From the IMG/VR virus record IMGVR_UViG_3300031825_000042, positions 1-39,489 of that record: a stretch of DNA of 39,489 nt; one strand, written 5' to 3'. Position numbers and translations under genes: made by a program. Shown here one piece after another: positions 14,282 through 20,660 of this stretch; the stretch's first letter is position 1; each line of letters opens with the position of its first letter. Source of the DNA: a virus. The notes beneath the pieces are model-generated. The model did no database searches. It was not told the origin of the DNA and saw only the letters and a program-made list of their open reading frames with translations.

Positions 14282-14452
14282 TTAATTTTCAAACAGTCTT
14301 TCCCGGGTCGCTGTTGCTGCAGCGGCCTTTTTCTTTTGCTCCATGCGATATTGCTTGACTTTGTTCATCTTGTACACGCGCTTCAGTGTTCCTTCAAATG
14401 TTCCTCTTGCTTTGGCGATTTTGGCTAGTTCAAGTATTGGATCGGCGTACAT
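14282..14452 (-). CDS. Small basic helical protein (56 aa)
   Basis: MYADPILELAKIAKARGTFE, then Lys/Arg/Ala-rich (KQYRMEQKKKAAAATATRER). The start overlaps the upstream stop as TAATG. It is probably nucleic-acid associated, with no family recognised. Confidence 0.55.
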   Translation of the reverse strand: MYADPILELAKIAKARGTFEGTLKRVYKMNKVKQYRMEQKKKAAAATATRERLFEN

Positions 14453-14781
14453 TATTCTTTCCTCCTCATAATCTCGCGTGGATGCAACTTGTCTTTGATT
14501 TCTTCGTAAGCGTCTGTGCGGTCATATAGAGCATGGTAACGGTGAGTATTGTCTTTGGTCCCTGCCCCCGCATTGGCTGAGTAGAGGAACGCTGATGGAT
14601 GCTCATGCCCGTTGTCCAAGATCGGAACGCCTAACTCTTTACAGCGCGTTTTGCTCATCAGTACTGCGAATTCGTAAGTTTTACCGTTCCACTGTCCGGA
14701 TCGTGGGATAAAGTAAGGCAACCCACTGTCTAGTACTTCCTGACGATTGTAGCGACCTTGTTCATTTGGAATTTTCTTCAA
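14452..14781 (-). CDS. Phage protein of unknown function (about 109 aa)
   Basis: The reliable part is KKIPNEQGRYNRQEVLDSGL, PYFIPRSGQWNGKTYEFAVL, then HRYHALYDRTDAYEEI. The start is uncertain: TTG 14781 gives 18 bases of overlap with the zinc-ribbon gene. The frame stays open further upstream, but that part duplicates the neighbour in another frame. Confidence 0.5.
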   Translation of the reverse strand: MKKIPNEQGRYNRQEVLDSGLPYFIPRSGQWNGKTYEFAVLMSKTRCKELGVPILDNGHEHPSAFLYSANAGAGTKDNTHRYHALYDRTDAYEEIKDKLHPREIMRRKE

Positions 14782-14944
14782 CCTCTTCCCCGAAAAAGCA
14801 CGAATGACATGTTTCGAATTCTGGATATAGATCATCAATGTTATCTCCGCATTGCAGGCAGAACCTTGTGTCTGGATTAATGCCAAGCTTCCGCATCTTA
14901 TCTTCTTCGCGCCATTCATCATGGTGATTCTCGTATTTGTCCAT
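14762..14944 (-). CDS. Small zinc-ribbon protein (60 aa)
   Basis: MDKYENHHDEWREEDKMRKL, then CLQCGDNIDDLYPEFETCHS. Two CxxC pairs make a classic zinc ribbon. The ribosome site GGAGAGAG fits ATG 14944. This is preferred over the longer overlapping frame on the same strand. Confidence 0.65.
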   Translation of the reverse strand: MDKYENHHDEWREEDKMRKLGINPDTRFCLQCGDNIDDLYPEFETCHSCFFGEEVEENSK

Positions 14945-14987
14945 TTCACTCTCTCCTTTGTAATGTTTGATTATGTCAAGTACCGTC

Positions 14988-15185
14988 TTAAGCAGATTCT
15001 TTCAGCTCTCTTTCTAACTCTGTGCGGAATGCGGTGAGCTCGTTGTATTCAGTGAGTGGCATGATAAACTTCGCTTTGTATCCCCCGAAGTGAAGCGATT
15101 GTAGTAAGCTTTCGTAGTCCGGTGCCGACCATTGAAAGTGCCGTCCACAAGTGGTGTCAACGATCCATTGTTCATCAGCTGGCAT
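14988..15185 (-). CDS. Small phage protein of unknown function (65 aa)
   Basis: MPADEQWIVDTTCGRHFQWS, then FIMPLTEYNELTAFRTELER. ATG 15185 follows GGAGGG and overlaps the upstream gene by 11 bases. It resembles short phage proteins whose fold is unknown. Confidence 0.55.
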   Translation of the reverse strand: MPADEQWIVDTTCGRHFQWSAPDYESLLQSLHFGGYKAKFIMPLTEYNELTAFRTELERELKESA

Positions 15186-15417
15186 CGTCAAACCCTCCTA
15201 GGGGACGCACAAACGGCTTGATCTTGCTCGTCATTGCTTCCTGCATGCAGCTATCACAATGGGGCTGTAAGGTGTCGTAGACTTCCCACTCGGCTTCACG
15301 TTCCCCGCATCCACACATTGGTGTGAACGTACGGTACTGGTTATGCTTGGGCTTGTCCGGTTTGCGGAATGGAATCACCAGTGTCAGTTTCGCTAGGTCC
15401 TCGCGTCTTTTAGCCAC
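15175..15417 (-). CDS. Small zinc-binding phage protein (80 aa)
   Basis: It starts at GTG 15417. MAKRREDLAKLTLVIPFRKP, then MCGCGEREAEWEVYDTLQPH CDSC. CxC and CxxC suggest one zinc. It is coupled to its neighbours by overlaps. The function is unknown. Confidence 0.6.
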   Translation of the reverse strand: MAKRREDLAKLTLVIPFRKPDKPKHNQYRTFTPMCGCGEREAEWEVYDTLQPHCDSCMQEAMTSKIKPFVRPLGGFDDAS

Positions 15418-15541
15418 TCTTCTTCTCTCCCTTCAGCTTTGCTTGCTCGACTTGTTGCTTGATCTTCAGCAGTAACGCCGGTGATAAGTTGTTCACGTTG
15501 GGCTGTACCCGTTGTCCAGGCTGCATGTAGATGACGTTCAT
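15410..15541 (-). CDS. Short phage protein (43 aa)
   Basis: MNVIYMQPGQRVQPNVNNLS, then a basic helix (LKIKQQVEQAKLKGEKKSG). AAGGAGGC precedes the ATG; the end overlaps the next start by 8 bases. It is too short for an assignment. Confidence 0.55.
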   Translation of the reverse strand: MNVIYMQPGQRVQPNVNNLSPALLLKIKQQVEQAKLKGEKKSG

Positions 15542-15611
15542 GGTGTGCCTCCTTGTAAAAATATTCCTTTATAGTAGATTGGTGTCGGTGTAATATGGAT
15601 GAGGATGGTTA

Positions 15612-16361
15612 TTAAGATGCTTTATTGAGAAACTTATTTAAAAAGTAGATCTGTCCACGACCTGTAACTTTTGGAGTTGATTTTATTCTACTTCCGGTAT
15701 TTCCGTTTACCGTGAACTCTTTTACCTCAAATAATTTGAGTTCCATTCCTTTTTGTGTTGGAAGGTTGCGGCGCTCACCAGACTTACAAAGATAACCTTC
15801 TTCTCTGAGGTACTGGAACAACCGCGTTTGTCCGATATTAACGCCGTTTTGCTTCAGGTAAGTTGCAAGTTGACCGACTAGGATAGAATCATTAGAAGCA
15901 GATACTGCATCTGCGAAGATTGTTTTAGGCTTGTCCGCTTCGATTTGAAGCGACAACCGCTGATTATGTGCCTCAGCCTCTTGGTTTTTCTCAATCTCTG
16001 CAGCCAGCAGCCGAAGCGTTTCAGGCATTGTTTGTGGAAGAACATAACCGCCAGTTTTACGGATCATTGGGATGACTTCGTGAGTAATCCAACGTTTGAA
16101 CTGTTTGGCTTCTGGTTTGCGGCTACCGAGAATTAATGAGTAAAGGCCAGATTCGTTTACAATGGTCAAATTTTGTGTTCCTCCAAGGGTGTCAGTTGAA
16201 CTTACTCCCTTTTCGTCTTCGTCCAATCGTTCGACTGCCATGCGGCTATTCGTCAGTTCAAGAACATCACATACATCCTTAGCAACGAACCAGGGTTCTC
16301 CGTTAATCACTGTGCTGCGTACTTCTTGATTGCTGTACATGAATTTTTGAAGTTGGTTCAT
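15612..16361 (-). CDS. Phage antirepressor (BRO-N plus KilAC)
   Basis: The 249 residues consist of an N-terminal BRO domain (FMYSNQEVRSTVINGEPWFV, AKDVCDVL, VNESGLYSLILGSRKPEAKQ, FKRWITHEVIPMIRKTGGY), a short linker and a C-terminal KilAC/ANT domain (LVGQLATYLKQNGVNIGQTR, LFQYLREEGYL). Such proteins inactivate or compete with the phage repressor and favour the lytic cycle. It is the second gene of the leftward early operon, directly behind cro, and so is under the GACGAGT operators. The product may act on CI, which carries no RecA-cleavable domain. Confidence 0.92.
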   Translation of the reverse strand: MNQLQKFMYSNQEVRSTVINGEPWFVAKDVCDVLELTNSRMAVERLDEDEKGVSSTDTLGGTQNLTIVNESGLYSLILGSRKPEAKQFKRWITHEVIPMIRKTGGYVLPQTMPETLRLLAAEIEKNQEAEAHNQRLSLQIEADKPKTIFADAVSASNDSILVGQLATYLKQNGVNIGQTRLFQYLREEGYLCKSGERRNLPTQKGMELKLFEVKEFTVNGNTGSRIKSTPKVTGRGQIYFLNKFLNKAS

Positions 16362-16373
16362 ACATAATCCTCC

Positions 16374-16601
16374 TTATGCTGATTTAGGTTGTTTTTGACG
16401 AGTTACTCGTCCGTTTTGGGTAAAAAAAAGGGACATTTCGAACCCAAGTACATCTGCTATGCTTTTTGCAGTAGCGCCACCAGCATTAGCTGTGCCTCGT
16501 TCAATGTCGGCGTAGTAACTACGAGATATTCCACTAAGTTGGGCTACCTCGAATTGAGTCATGTTCTTTGCTTTTCTCATTTGTTTTAGCCAGTGTCTCA
16601 T
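16374..16601 (-). CDS. Cro-like repressor
   Basis: This 75-residue XRE protein (MRHWLKQMRKAKNMTQFEVA, QLSGISRSYYADIERGTANA, FEMSLFFTQNG) is the first gene of the leftward early operon. It is preceded by a near-perfect promoter that contains operator O2. ATG 16601 follows AAAGGA; TTG 16607 is an alternative. The palindrome O4 lies in its last codons. By position it is the Cro counterpart of the CI-like gene on the other strand. Confidence 0.85.
   Translation of the reverse strand: MRHWLKQMRKAKNMTQFEVAQLSGISRSYYADIERGTANAGGATAKSIADVLGFEMSLFFTQNGRVTRQKQPKSA
16397..16411. promoter_or_regulatory. Operator O4, inside the cro-like gene
   Basis: GACGAGT-t-ACTCGTC is the only perfectly symmetric copy of the operator family, about 240 bp from the promoters. 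It may serve looping or auxiliary binding. Confidence 0.7.
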
Positions 16602-16616
16602 ATTCAATTCCTTTCT

Positions 16617-16631
16617 GACGACTAACTCGTC
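16617..16631. promoter_or_regulatory. Operator O1
   Basis: GACGACT-a-ACTCGTC is just downstream of the leftward start site and before the cro ribosome site. Confidence 0.75.
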
Positions 16632-16646
16632 ACTTGGTATGAGATT

Positions 16647-16675
16647 AGTATATGACGATTAACTCGTCATGTCAA
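16647..16675 (-). promoter_or_regulatory. Main leftward early promoter
   Basis: TTGACA-N17-TATACT, one base from consensus, with operator O2 filling the spacer. Binding there must block RNA polymerase. It drives cro, the antirepressor and the early operon. Confidence 0.9.
16654..16668. promoter_or_regulatory. Operator O2
   Basis: GACGATT-a-ACTCGTC fits exactly between the -35 and -10 of the early promoter. Confidence 0.8.
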
Positions 16676-16720
16676 CACATAAATTACTATTATCTAGTCA
16701 AAAGATATATTTTGTTTTAT

Positions 16721-16735
16721 GTCGAGTATTTCGTC
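16721..16735. promoter_or_regulatory. Operator O3
   Basis: GTCGAGT-a-TTTCGTC is a weaker copy between the poor -35 and the -10 of the cI promoter. It is likely an autoregulatory site. Confidence 0.65.
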
Positions 16736-16737
16736 AC

Positions 16738-16743
16738 TATAAT
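16738..16743 (+). promoter_or_regulatory. -10 element of the cI promoter
   Basis: A consensus TATAAT without a recognisable -35, as expected of a maintenance promoter that is helped by bound repressor. The ribosome site GGAGG follows. Confidence 0.6.
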
Positions 16744-16765
16744 GATATAAGAAGGAGGAATTAAC

Positions 16766-17128
16766 TTGTTCTCAGAGAGATTGAAAGATCTGCGGAAGAA
16801 AAATGGACTCACTCAAGAGGAAGCTTCTAAAAGACTAGACATAGCTAGGACTACTTATTCGGGATACGAAAGAGGAACATCTGAACCAGATTTTAATACA
16901 TTGAATAAATTGGCAAAATTTTATGAAGTAGATTTGAATTGGCTATTAGAAGGAAAAAAAGAGAGCGAATATTCGCTCCCAGAGGAATTAATGTTGAAAA
17001 TCATTAAAGAGGCTGAAGCAGAATACAAGGTTAATTTACGTGATGATCCTGTCGTTGAGTCAGCTGTAAGAGATCTGATTCGGCATCTTGCAAAAATGAA
17101 GATGTCATCAAGTAAAGACCCTGAATAA
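16766..17128 (+). CDS. CI-like repressor without a self-cleavage domain
   Basis: The 120-residue XRE protein starts at TTG 16766 after GAAGGAGGA. The HTH is at residues 5-60 (LKDLRKKNGLTQEEASKRLD, IARTTYSGYERGTSEPDFNT), followed by a helical C-terminal segment. The protein is too short to hold an S24 peptidase domain, so RecA-stimulated self-cleavage cannot be the induction route. The LexA-box-like sites downstream and the antirepressor gene offer alternatives. It probably binds the GACGAGT operators. A 56-residue frame runs antisense into its last 98 bases. Confidence 0.85.
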   Translation: MFSERLKDLRKKNGLTQEEASKRLDIARTTYSGYERGTSEPDFNTLNKLAKFYEVDLNWLLEGKKESEYSLPEELMLKIIKEAEAEYKVNLRDDPVVESAVRDLIRHLAKMKMSSSKDPE

Positions 17129-17201
17129 GTGTATCTTCATTAATGTTTAATCCTTTCTTCTCTATTATTTTATTAGCCAACTGTTTAGCAAGATCATCCA
17201 T
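17031..17201 (-). CDS. Putative SOS-controlled 56-aa protein, antisense to the cI 3' end
   Basis: ATG 17201 follows AAGGGG by nine bases. The frame reads MDDLAKQLANKIIEKKGLNI, NEDTLIQGLYLMTSSFLQDA and stops at 17031, overlapping the last 98 bases of cI on the other strand. An extended -10 promoter (17245-17273) lies about 40 bases upstream with a LexA-box-like palindrome over its -35. Small LexA-controlled antirepressors are known in other temperate phages. The sequence shows a full expression signal set but no recognisable domain, so both the coding status and the role are tentative. Antisense interference with cI mRNA is an alternative. Confidence 0.45.
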   Translation of the reverse strand: MDDLAKQLANKIIEKKGLNINEDTLIQGLYLMTSSFLQDAESDLLQLTQRQDHHVN

Positions 17202-17244
17202 GTAAACCAACCCCTTAGAGTTTTGATGCAGTGATGCTTAATAA

Positions 17245-17273
17245 ATAATACCACATCACTGGAAGTAAAAGAA
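17245..17273 (-). promoter_or_regulatory. Extended -10 promoter for the 56-aa frame
   Basis: TTCTTT-N17-TATTAT with TGg immediately before the -10. The -35 overlaps the LexA-like box at 17271-17282. Confidence 0.55.
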
Positions 17274-17282
17274 CACTTGTTC
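17271..17282. promoter_or_regulatory. LexA (DinR)-box-like site 1
   Basis: GAAC-ACTT-GTTC, the core of the Gram-positive LexA box (CGAAC-N4-GTTCG) with different outer bases. It lies between the divergent 56-aa frame and the HTH gene at 17315. Confidence 0.55.
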
Positions 17283-17314
17283 TGTTTTTGATTAAAAAAA
17301 TATAAGGTGGCAGT

Positions 17315-17533
17315 ATGATGGAGTATGTACCCGTCAGCTGTCGCATTCCTTATTTGCTTAAAAGGATAGGTAAGAATCAACAATGGTTAGCAGACAGCAC
17401 AGGGTTAAGTAAGCAGCGTGTATCGGATATCGTACACTTGAGAATGGATAATATCACGATACAACGCGCCGCAATCATTGCTTACTATCTCAATTGTTCT
17501 CTTGATGATCTTTTTAAATGGGAATGGCGATAG
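17315..17533 (+). CDS. Second XRE-family regulator of the lysogeny region
   Basis: The 72 residues are MMEYVPVSCRIPYLLKRIGK, NQQWLADSTGLSKQRVSDIV, then a helix ending LDDLFKWEWR. This is a compact HTH of the HTH_26 type. AAGGTGG precedes the ATG. It shares its upstream region, including a LexA-like box, with the antisense frame at 17031-17201. It may modulate CI/Cro or the LytTR unit. Confidence 0.75.
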   Translation: MMEYVPVSCRIPYLLKRIGKNQQWLADSTGLSKQRVSDIVHLRMDNITIQRAAIIAYYLNCSLDDLFKWEWR

Positions 17534-17730
17534 CGGAGTGGCTTAGCCGCTCTCGGGTGAGAGTACCACTTAATTGGTACTTATACTTCCAAGTGTCTAT
17601 ATTGTGAAACACATCACCTTCTTTGTAAATAGTTTATGCGGTTAATATACCAGAAGAAAAAAGAAAACGCTGTCGAAAAGTGACGAACGAAAGTTCAGTT
17701 CACCACCACTATGGGGGTTGACTTTCGCAT
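17534..17730. other. Non-coding gap between converging HTH and LytTR genes
   Basis: It contains a second LexA-like box at 17685-17696, a GTACC/GGTAC hairpin near 17565 and an inverted repeat CGAAAGT...ACTTTCG around the end of the LytTR gene. A minus-strand TATATT with TGg before it near 17650 precedes a possible 32-codon GTG frame with a poorly spaced ribosome site. No gene is called. Confidence 0.5.
17685..17696. promoter_or_regulatory. LexA (DinR)-box-like site 2
   Basis: (C)GAAC-GAAA-GTTC, which keeps one of the outer C/G bases of the consensus. It is located just past the stop of the LytTR gene. Confidence 0.5.
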
Positions 17731-18066
17731 TCACACCTGCTTTGAAACATCCACATGCGTTCCATCTATAAAAACAATCGTAGATCCATTATGGTCCTTG
17801 GCTTTAATACTTTCTACTTTATTAATATTGATGCAATGTGACTTACCGGCGAGTTCAAAACCGTATTTTTCGCACACCCTTGCAATATCTGATAGTGTGG
17901 TTATTGCTAGATAAGATCCATGTGAAGTATGGAAAGCTAGTACTTTAGTAGAATTTTTATTTTTATACCATAGGTCAATATAGTTTACTTCATCTATCAA
18001 GTCGATTTCGACAAAATCAGAATCATCCCCGAACCTATTGAACATTTTCACTGTAAGTAATTTCAT
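17731..18066 (-). CDS. LytTR-domain DNA-binding regulator
   Basis: The 111-residue protein has a short beta-rich N-terminal part and a LytTR domain from about residue 40 (VLAFHTSHGSYLAITTLSDI, ARVCEKYGFELAGKSHCINI, NKVESIKAKDHNGSTIVFID, GTHVDVSKQV). No receiver domain is present. Free-standing LytTR regulators in streptococci (HdrR, BrsR) are held in check by a membrane protein encoded beside them. Here a four-helix membrane protein is divergent from it, and a 21-bp-spaced direct repeat, the spacing used by LytTR dimers, lies in the shared promoter region. ATG follows AAGGAGAC. Confidence 0.8.
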   Translation of the reverse strand: MKLLTVKMFNRFGDDSDFVEIDLIDEVNYIDLWYKNKNSTKVLAFHTSHGSYLAITTLSDIARVCEKYGFELAGKSHCININKVESIKAKDHNGSTIVFIDGTHVDVSKQV

Positions 18067-18092
18067 GATGTCTCCTTCTACCCATTACATAG

Positions 18093-18123
18093 GTAGTTAA
18101 ATCATACTTTATCGTAGTAAAGT
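18093..18123. promoter_or_regulatory. Putative LytTR binding site (direct repeat, 21-bp period)
   Basis: GTAGTTAAAT (18093) and GTAGTAAAGT (18114) match at 8 of 10 positions and start exactly 21 bp apart, as two half-sites of a LytTR target would. An overlapping 20-bp palindrome TACTTTA-N6-TAAAGTA covers 18105-18124. It ends six bases before the -35 of the rightward promoter and lies upstream of the LytTR start. Confidence 0.55.
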
Positions 18124-18128
18124 AGTCA

Positions 18129-18158
18129 TTGCGCAAAATATGACATGTGGATTATAGT
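18129..18158 (+). promoter_or_regulatory. Promoter of the membrane-protein gene
   Basis: TTGCGC-N18-TATAGT, about 75 bases before the gene. The -35 is weak, consistent with activation from the repeats at 18093-18123. Confidence 0.55.
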
Positions 18159-18232
18159 ATGTAAGTATTGGGAAATGACAGGAAATATAGCGAATCCCGC
18201 AGCCGATGTGGATAAATTAAGGGGAAATAGTT

Positions 18233-18679
18233 GTGTTTGAATATGGAAAGCTTCCTACTTGGGCCAGATGGGTTGGTTTTATACCTGTTTTGTTTTTATC
18301 AGCGGTGCTCATGTACTTTGTGATAAATATATGTTTGGAAGGATTATCAAGATACATACCAAATGACACTGTTTACTACATTATAAGTAGAATTGGATTT
18401 AATTTGATGGGTATATTCTTCTGTATTTTTTCAAGCATTTCGATGATCCCCAAAGGTAAAATAATCTTAGCATCAATTTATTTGGGAGTAATTATTTTAG
18501 CAATAGGTTTTACAGTTACGTCATTTTTACTATTAGGTGGCGAAGAATATAAGTTATGGCAGATAATATATGAAGCAATTTTAACAATAGCATCAGGAAT
18601 TATTTCTCTTGTTTATACAGTTATTTGGGAAAAAGATCAAAAATCAAAATTGAACAAAGTAACATATACCTATGAATAA
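18233..18679 (+). CDS. Four-helix membrane protein beside LytTR
   Basis: The 148 residues start at GTG 18233 after AAGGGGAAA. There are four hydrophobic segments: about 13-35 (WVGFIPVLFLSAVLMYFVIN), 47-72, 76-101 (IILASIYLGVIILAIGFTVT) and 108-132 (IIYEAILTIASGIISLVYTV), then a charged C-terminus (WEKDQKSKLNK). It could be the membrane partner that restrains the LytTR regulator, or a superinfection-exclusion protein expressed in the lysogen. It is followed by a terminator, so it is a single-gene unit. Confidence 0.7.
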   Translation: MFEYGKLPTWARWVGFIPVLFLSAVLMYFVINICLEGLSRYIPNDTVYYIISRIGFNLMGIFFCIFSSISMIPKGKIILASIYLGVIILAIGFTVTSFLLLGGEEYKLWQIIYEAILTIASGIISLVYTVIWEKDQKSKLNKVTYTYE

Positions 18680-18685
18680 TTAACA

Positions 18686-18716
18686 GGCCATACTCAAACC
18701 GGGTATGGTCTTTTTG
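18686..18716 (+). terminator. Terminator after the membrane-protein gene
   Basis: GGCCATACTC pairs with GGGTATGGTC (two G-U pairs), 5-base loop, then T5. It separates this gene from the integrase. Confidence 0.85.
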
Positions 18717-18754
18717 TTACCCCTATCCTACAATACAGACAAGGAGTGATATAG

Positions 18755-20200
18755 ATGAAGATAGACGGCACAACCAGCAGTGGTTTACGAGTTGCAATCT
18801 ATACCCGCGTTAGTACGGACCACCAGGCAGAGGAAGGGTTTTCGATGGAGGTCCAGCACGAAAAACTGATGGAATATATCAATCGTAACAAGCTAACGAT
18901 GTTCAAGTTTTATTCCGATCCTGGAGTAAGTGCAAAAAACCTAAATCGACCTGGAATTAAGGAACTGCTGCGGGACTTTGATGACGATCTATTTGACATC
19001 ATCCTTGTGCATAAACTGGACCGTCTGACACGTAATATCGGGGACCTGCATAATCTCGTTGAAATGATTAATGAGCGAAAAAAGAAACTGATTTCCTATA
19101 CTGAAGATATTGATACCTCTACCCCTGCCGGTCGCATGTTTGTGTATTTTTTGGGTGTTATCGCTCAAATGTACCGGGAGAATCTGGGGGAAGAAGTTAC
19201 CAAGGGTATGCGTAAGCGTGTTGAAAAGGGAATGCACAATGTAACCGTTGACCTTTATGGGTACACCAGAGACGCAAACGGGGATTTAGTGATAAAGGAT
19301 GATGAAGCTCAGTGGGTAAAATGGGCTTTTGAAAATTATGTGTCAGGAATGGGATCGACACAGTTATCAATCCATCTGAACAACATGGGGATTATTCGTA
19401 ATCGCGGGGGAAGATGGGAACAGAGCAATGTAATTAAAATGTTAGAAAACAAGCACTACATCGGAAAAGTGCACTGTAAATTCAAAAGAGATGATGAAAC
19501 AACAATTAGTGAAGGTAAACATGAGCAAATCATATCAGATGAGCTATTTAACAAGGCCCAGCGCGTCCTAGAACGGCGCAGAGAAGGCCTAATATCCATG
19601 AACTCATATGATTATATATTTGGTGGTATCGTGAAATGTGGAGCGTGTGGAGCGTCATATATCGGTAGGTATTCTGTTACTAGAAGCGCAAAAAGAACGA
19701 TAAATAGACAATATGTTTGTTCAAACCATGTGAAGCATAAGACATGTGATCAAGGCGGTATTTCCGAAATTAAATTAGCAAAACTTTTTTTCAAATCCAT
19801 AAAACTCATTGGTAAAAACTATACCAGAAAAGATATGCCAAAAAAGGAACGTAGTGAGTTTGAAGAAATCCAAAAAACAATTAAGGCCAGCGAAGAACGC
19901 CGAGAGCGTTGGCAACTGGCCTATGGTGATGGTAACATGCCTTATGAGGATTTCAGCAAGCGCATGCGCACCGAAATGGAACGAATACAGGAGTTAGAAA
20001 AAAAGTTGTCCACAATCCCCCAACAGGCTGTAAGTTTTCTTACTCCTGAAGATGCAATCAATCAAATCAATGAATTACAAAAAAATTGGAACTATCTAGA
20101 TCAATTGACTAAAAAGGAAGTTGTACAATCATTATTCCAACAGATCGTAATATTAAAGACTGGTGACTCATGGGAAATAGTCAAAACCATACTATCTTGA
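18755..20200 (+). CDS. int: Large serine integrase
   Basis: This 481-residue site-specific recombinase integrates and excises the genome. The N-terminal resolvase domain has AIYTRVSTDHQAEEGFSMEV with the catalytic Ser at residue 20, LVHKLDRLTRN and EDIDTSTPAGRMF. A recombinase domain follows (about 150-290), then a zinc ribbon (KCGACGASYIG ... YVCSN ... CDQGG) with an inserted coiled coil (about 365-420, ERIQELEKKLS). Length is at the short end for the family. ATG follows AAGGAGTG. No separate excision factor is evident. The attachment site is not recognisable by eye; the flanks at 18717-18754 and 20201-20264 are the natural candidates. Confidence 0.95.
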   Translation: MKIDGTTSSGLRVAIYTRVSTDHQAEEGFSMEVQHEKLMEYINRNKLTMFKFYSDPGVSAKNLNRPGIKELLRDFDDDLFDIILVHKLDRLTRNIGDLHNLVEMINERKKKLISYTEDIDTSTPAGRMFVYFLGVIAQMYRENLGEEVTKGMRKRVEKGMHNVTVDLYGYTRDANGDLVIKDDEAQWVKWAFENYVSGMGSTQLSIHLNNMGIIRNRGGRWEQSNVIKMLENKHYIGKVHCKFKRDDETTISEGKHEQIISDELFNKAQRVLERRREGLISMNSYDYIFGGIVKCGACGASYIGRYSVTRSAKRTINRQYVCSNHVKHKTCDQGGISEIKLAKLFFKSIKLIGKNYTRKDMPKKERSEFEEIQKTIKASEERRERWQLAYGDGNMPYEDFSKRMRTEMERIQELEKKLSTIPQQAVSFLTPEDAINQINELQKNWNYLDQLTKKEVVQSLFQQIVILKTGDSWEIVKTILS

Positions 20201-20264
20201 CTGTACTTGCGTAGTAACAAGCCAGCCTGTATAAACGTAGATACCGTTAATATGTCCGTTATAA

Positions 20265-20293
20265 CAAAAATAGCCCCCCAATAAAGGAGGGCT
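20265..20293 (-). terminator. Terminator of the late operon
   Basis: On the minus strand an 8-bp stem AGCCCTCC/GGGGGGCT (one G-U) with loop TTTATT is followed by A-T5. The end of the holin gene is six bases upstream. The opposite strand has a weaker T-run, so it may also stop integrase transcripts. Confidence 0.85.
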
Positions 20294-20298
20294 CTTCG

Positions 20299-20658
20299 TC
20301 ATGCTGATTTGTTCGGCTGGTTATAATCAAGCACCGCCTTTTCAATCGCGGATTTGATCTCCTGGGGCTCCACCTTTATGCCTGCGTTACCCAGCAGCCG
20401 GGAAGCATAGTTATAAGCCTCGCTGAGTTTCGTGGACCCGCCGTTATTCTTGAACTCCTTTTCTGCAAAAGCGTATGCCTCAGAGGCAATCTTATGGATT
20501 AGCTCACGCTCTGCCAGTGACGTTTTGCTATCGATCCATAGCTTAACTCTCTTTTGCAGCAGCGCCAGCATAGACAGGACGACAGTAGCTAATAGGCCCA
20601 CGACAGCAACAGCGATAGTGGCAACTTGTGGTTGTATCTGATCCCACACTTCATTCAT
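20299..20658 (-). CDS. Holin, LLH type
   Basis: The 119 residues have one N-terminal membrane segment (VATIAVAVVGLLATVVLSML, about 12-32) followed by a charged helical domain (LIHKIASEAYAFAEKEFKNN, LSEAYNYASRLL). This is the layout of the LLH holin family. It is the last late gene, 2 bases after the endolysin, as expected for a lysis cassette in which the holin sets the timing of endolysin release or activation. Confidence 0.85.
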   Translation of the reverse strand: MNEVWDQIQPQVATIAVAVVGLLATVVLSMLALLQKRVKLWIDSKTSLAERELIHKIASEAYAFAEKEFKNNGGSTKLSEAYNYASRLLGNAGIKVEPQEIKSAIEKAVLDYNQPNKSA

Positions 20659-20660
20659 GG

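Noticed and set aside
17534-17600. Possible tRNA after the HTH gene
   Set aside because: A GC-rich start and a small hairpin only; no cloverleaf can be drawn. No tRNA was found elsewhere either.
17540-17640. 32-codon leftward GTG frame after LexA-like site 2
   Set aside because: Ribosome site only four bases from the GTG and no recognisable sequence; left as a note in the gap entry.
18717-20264. attP core next to the integrase
   Set aside because: Both flanks are plausible, but no convincing inverted-repeat core could be picked without the host junctions.
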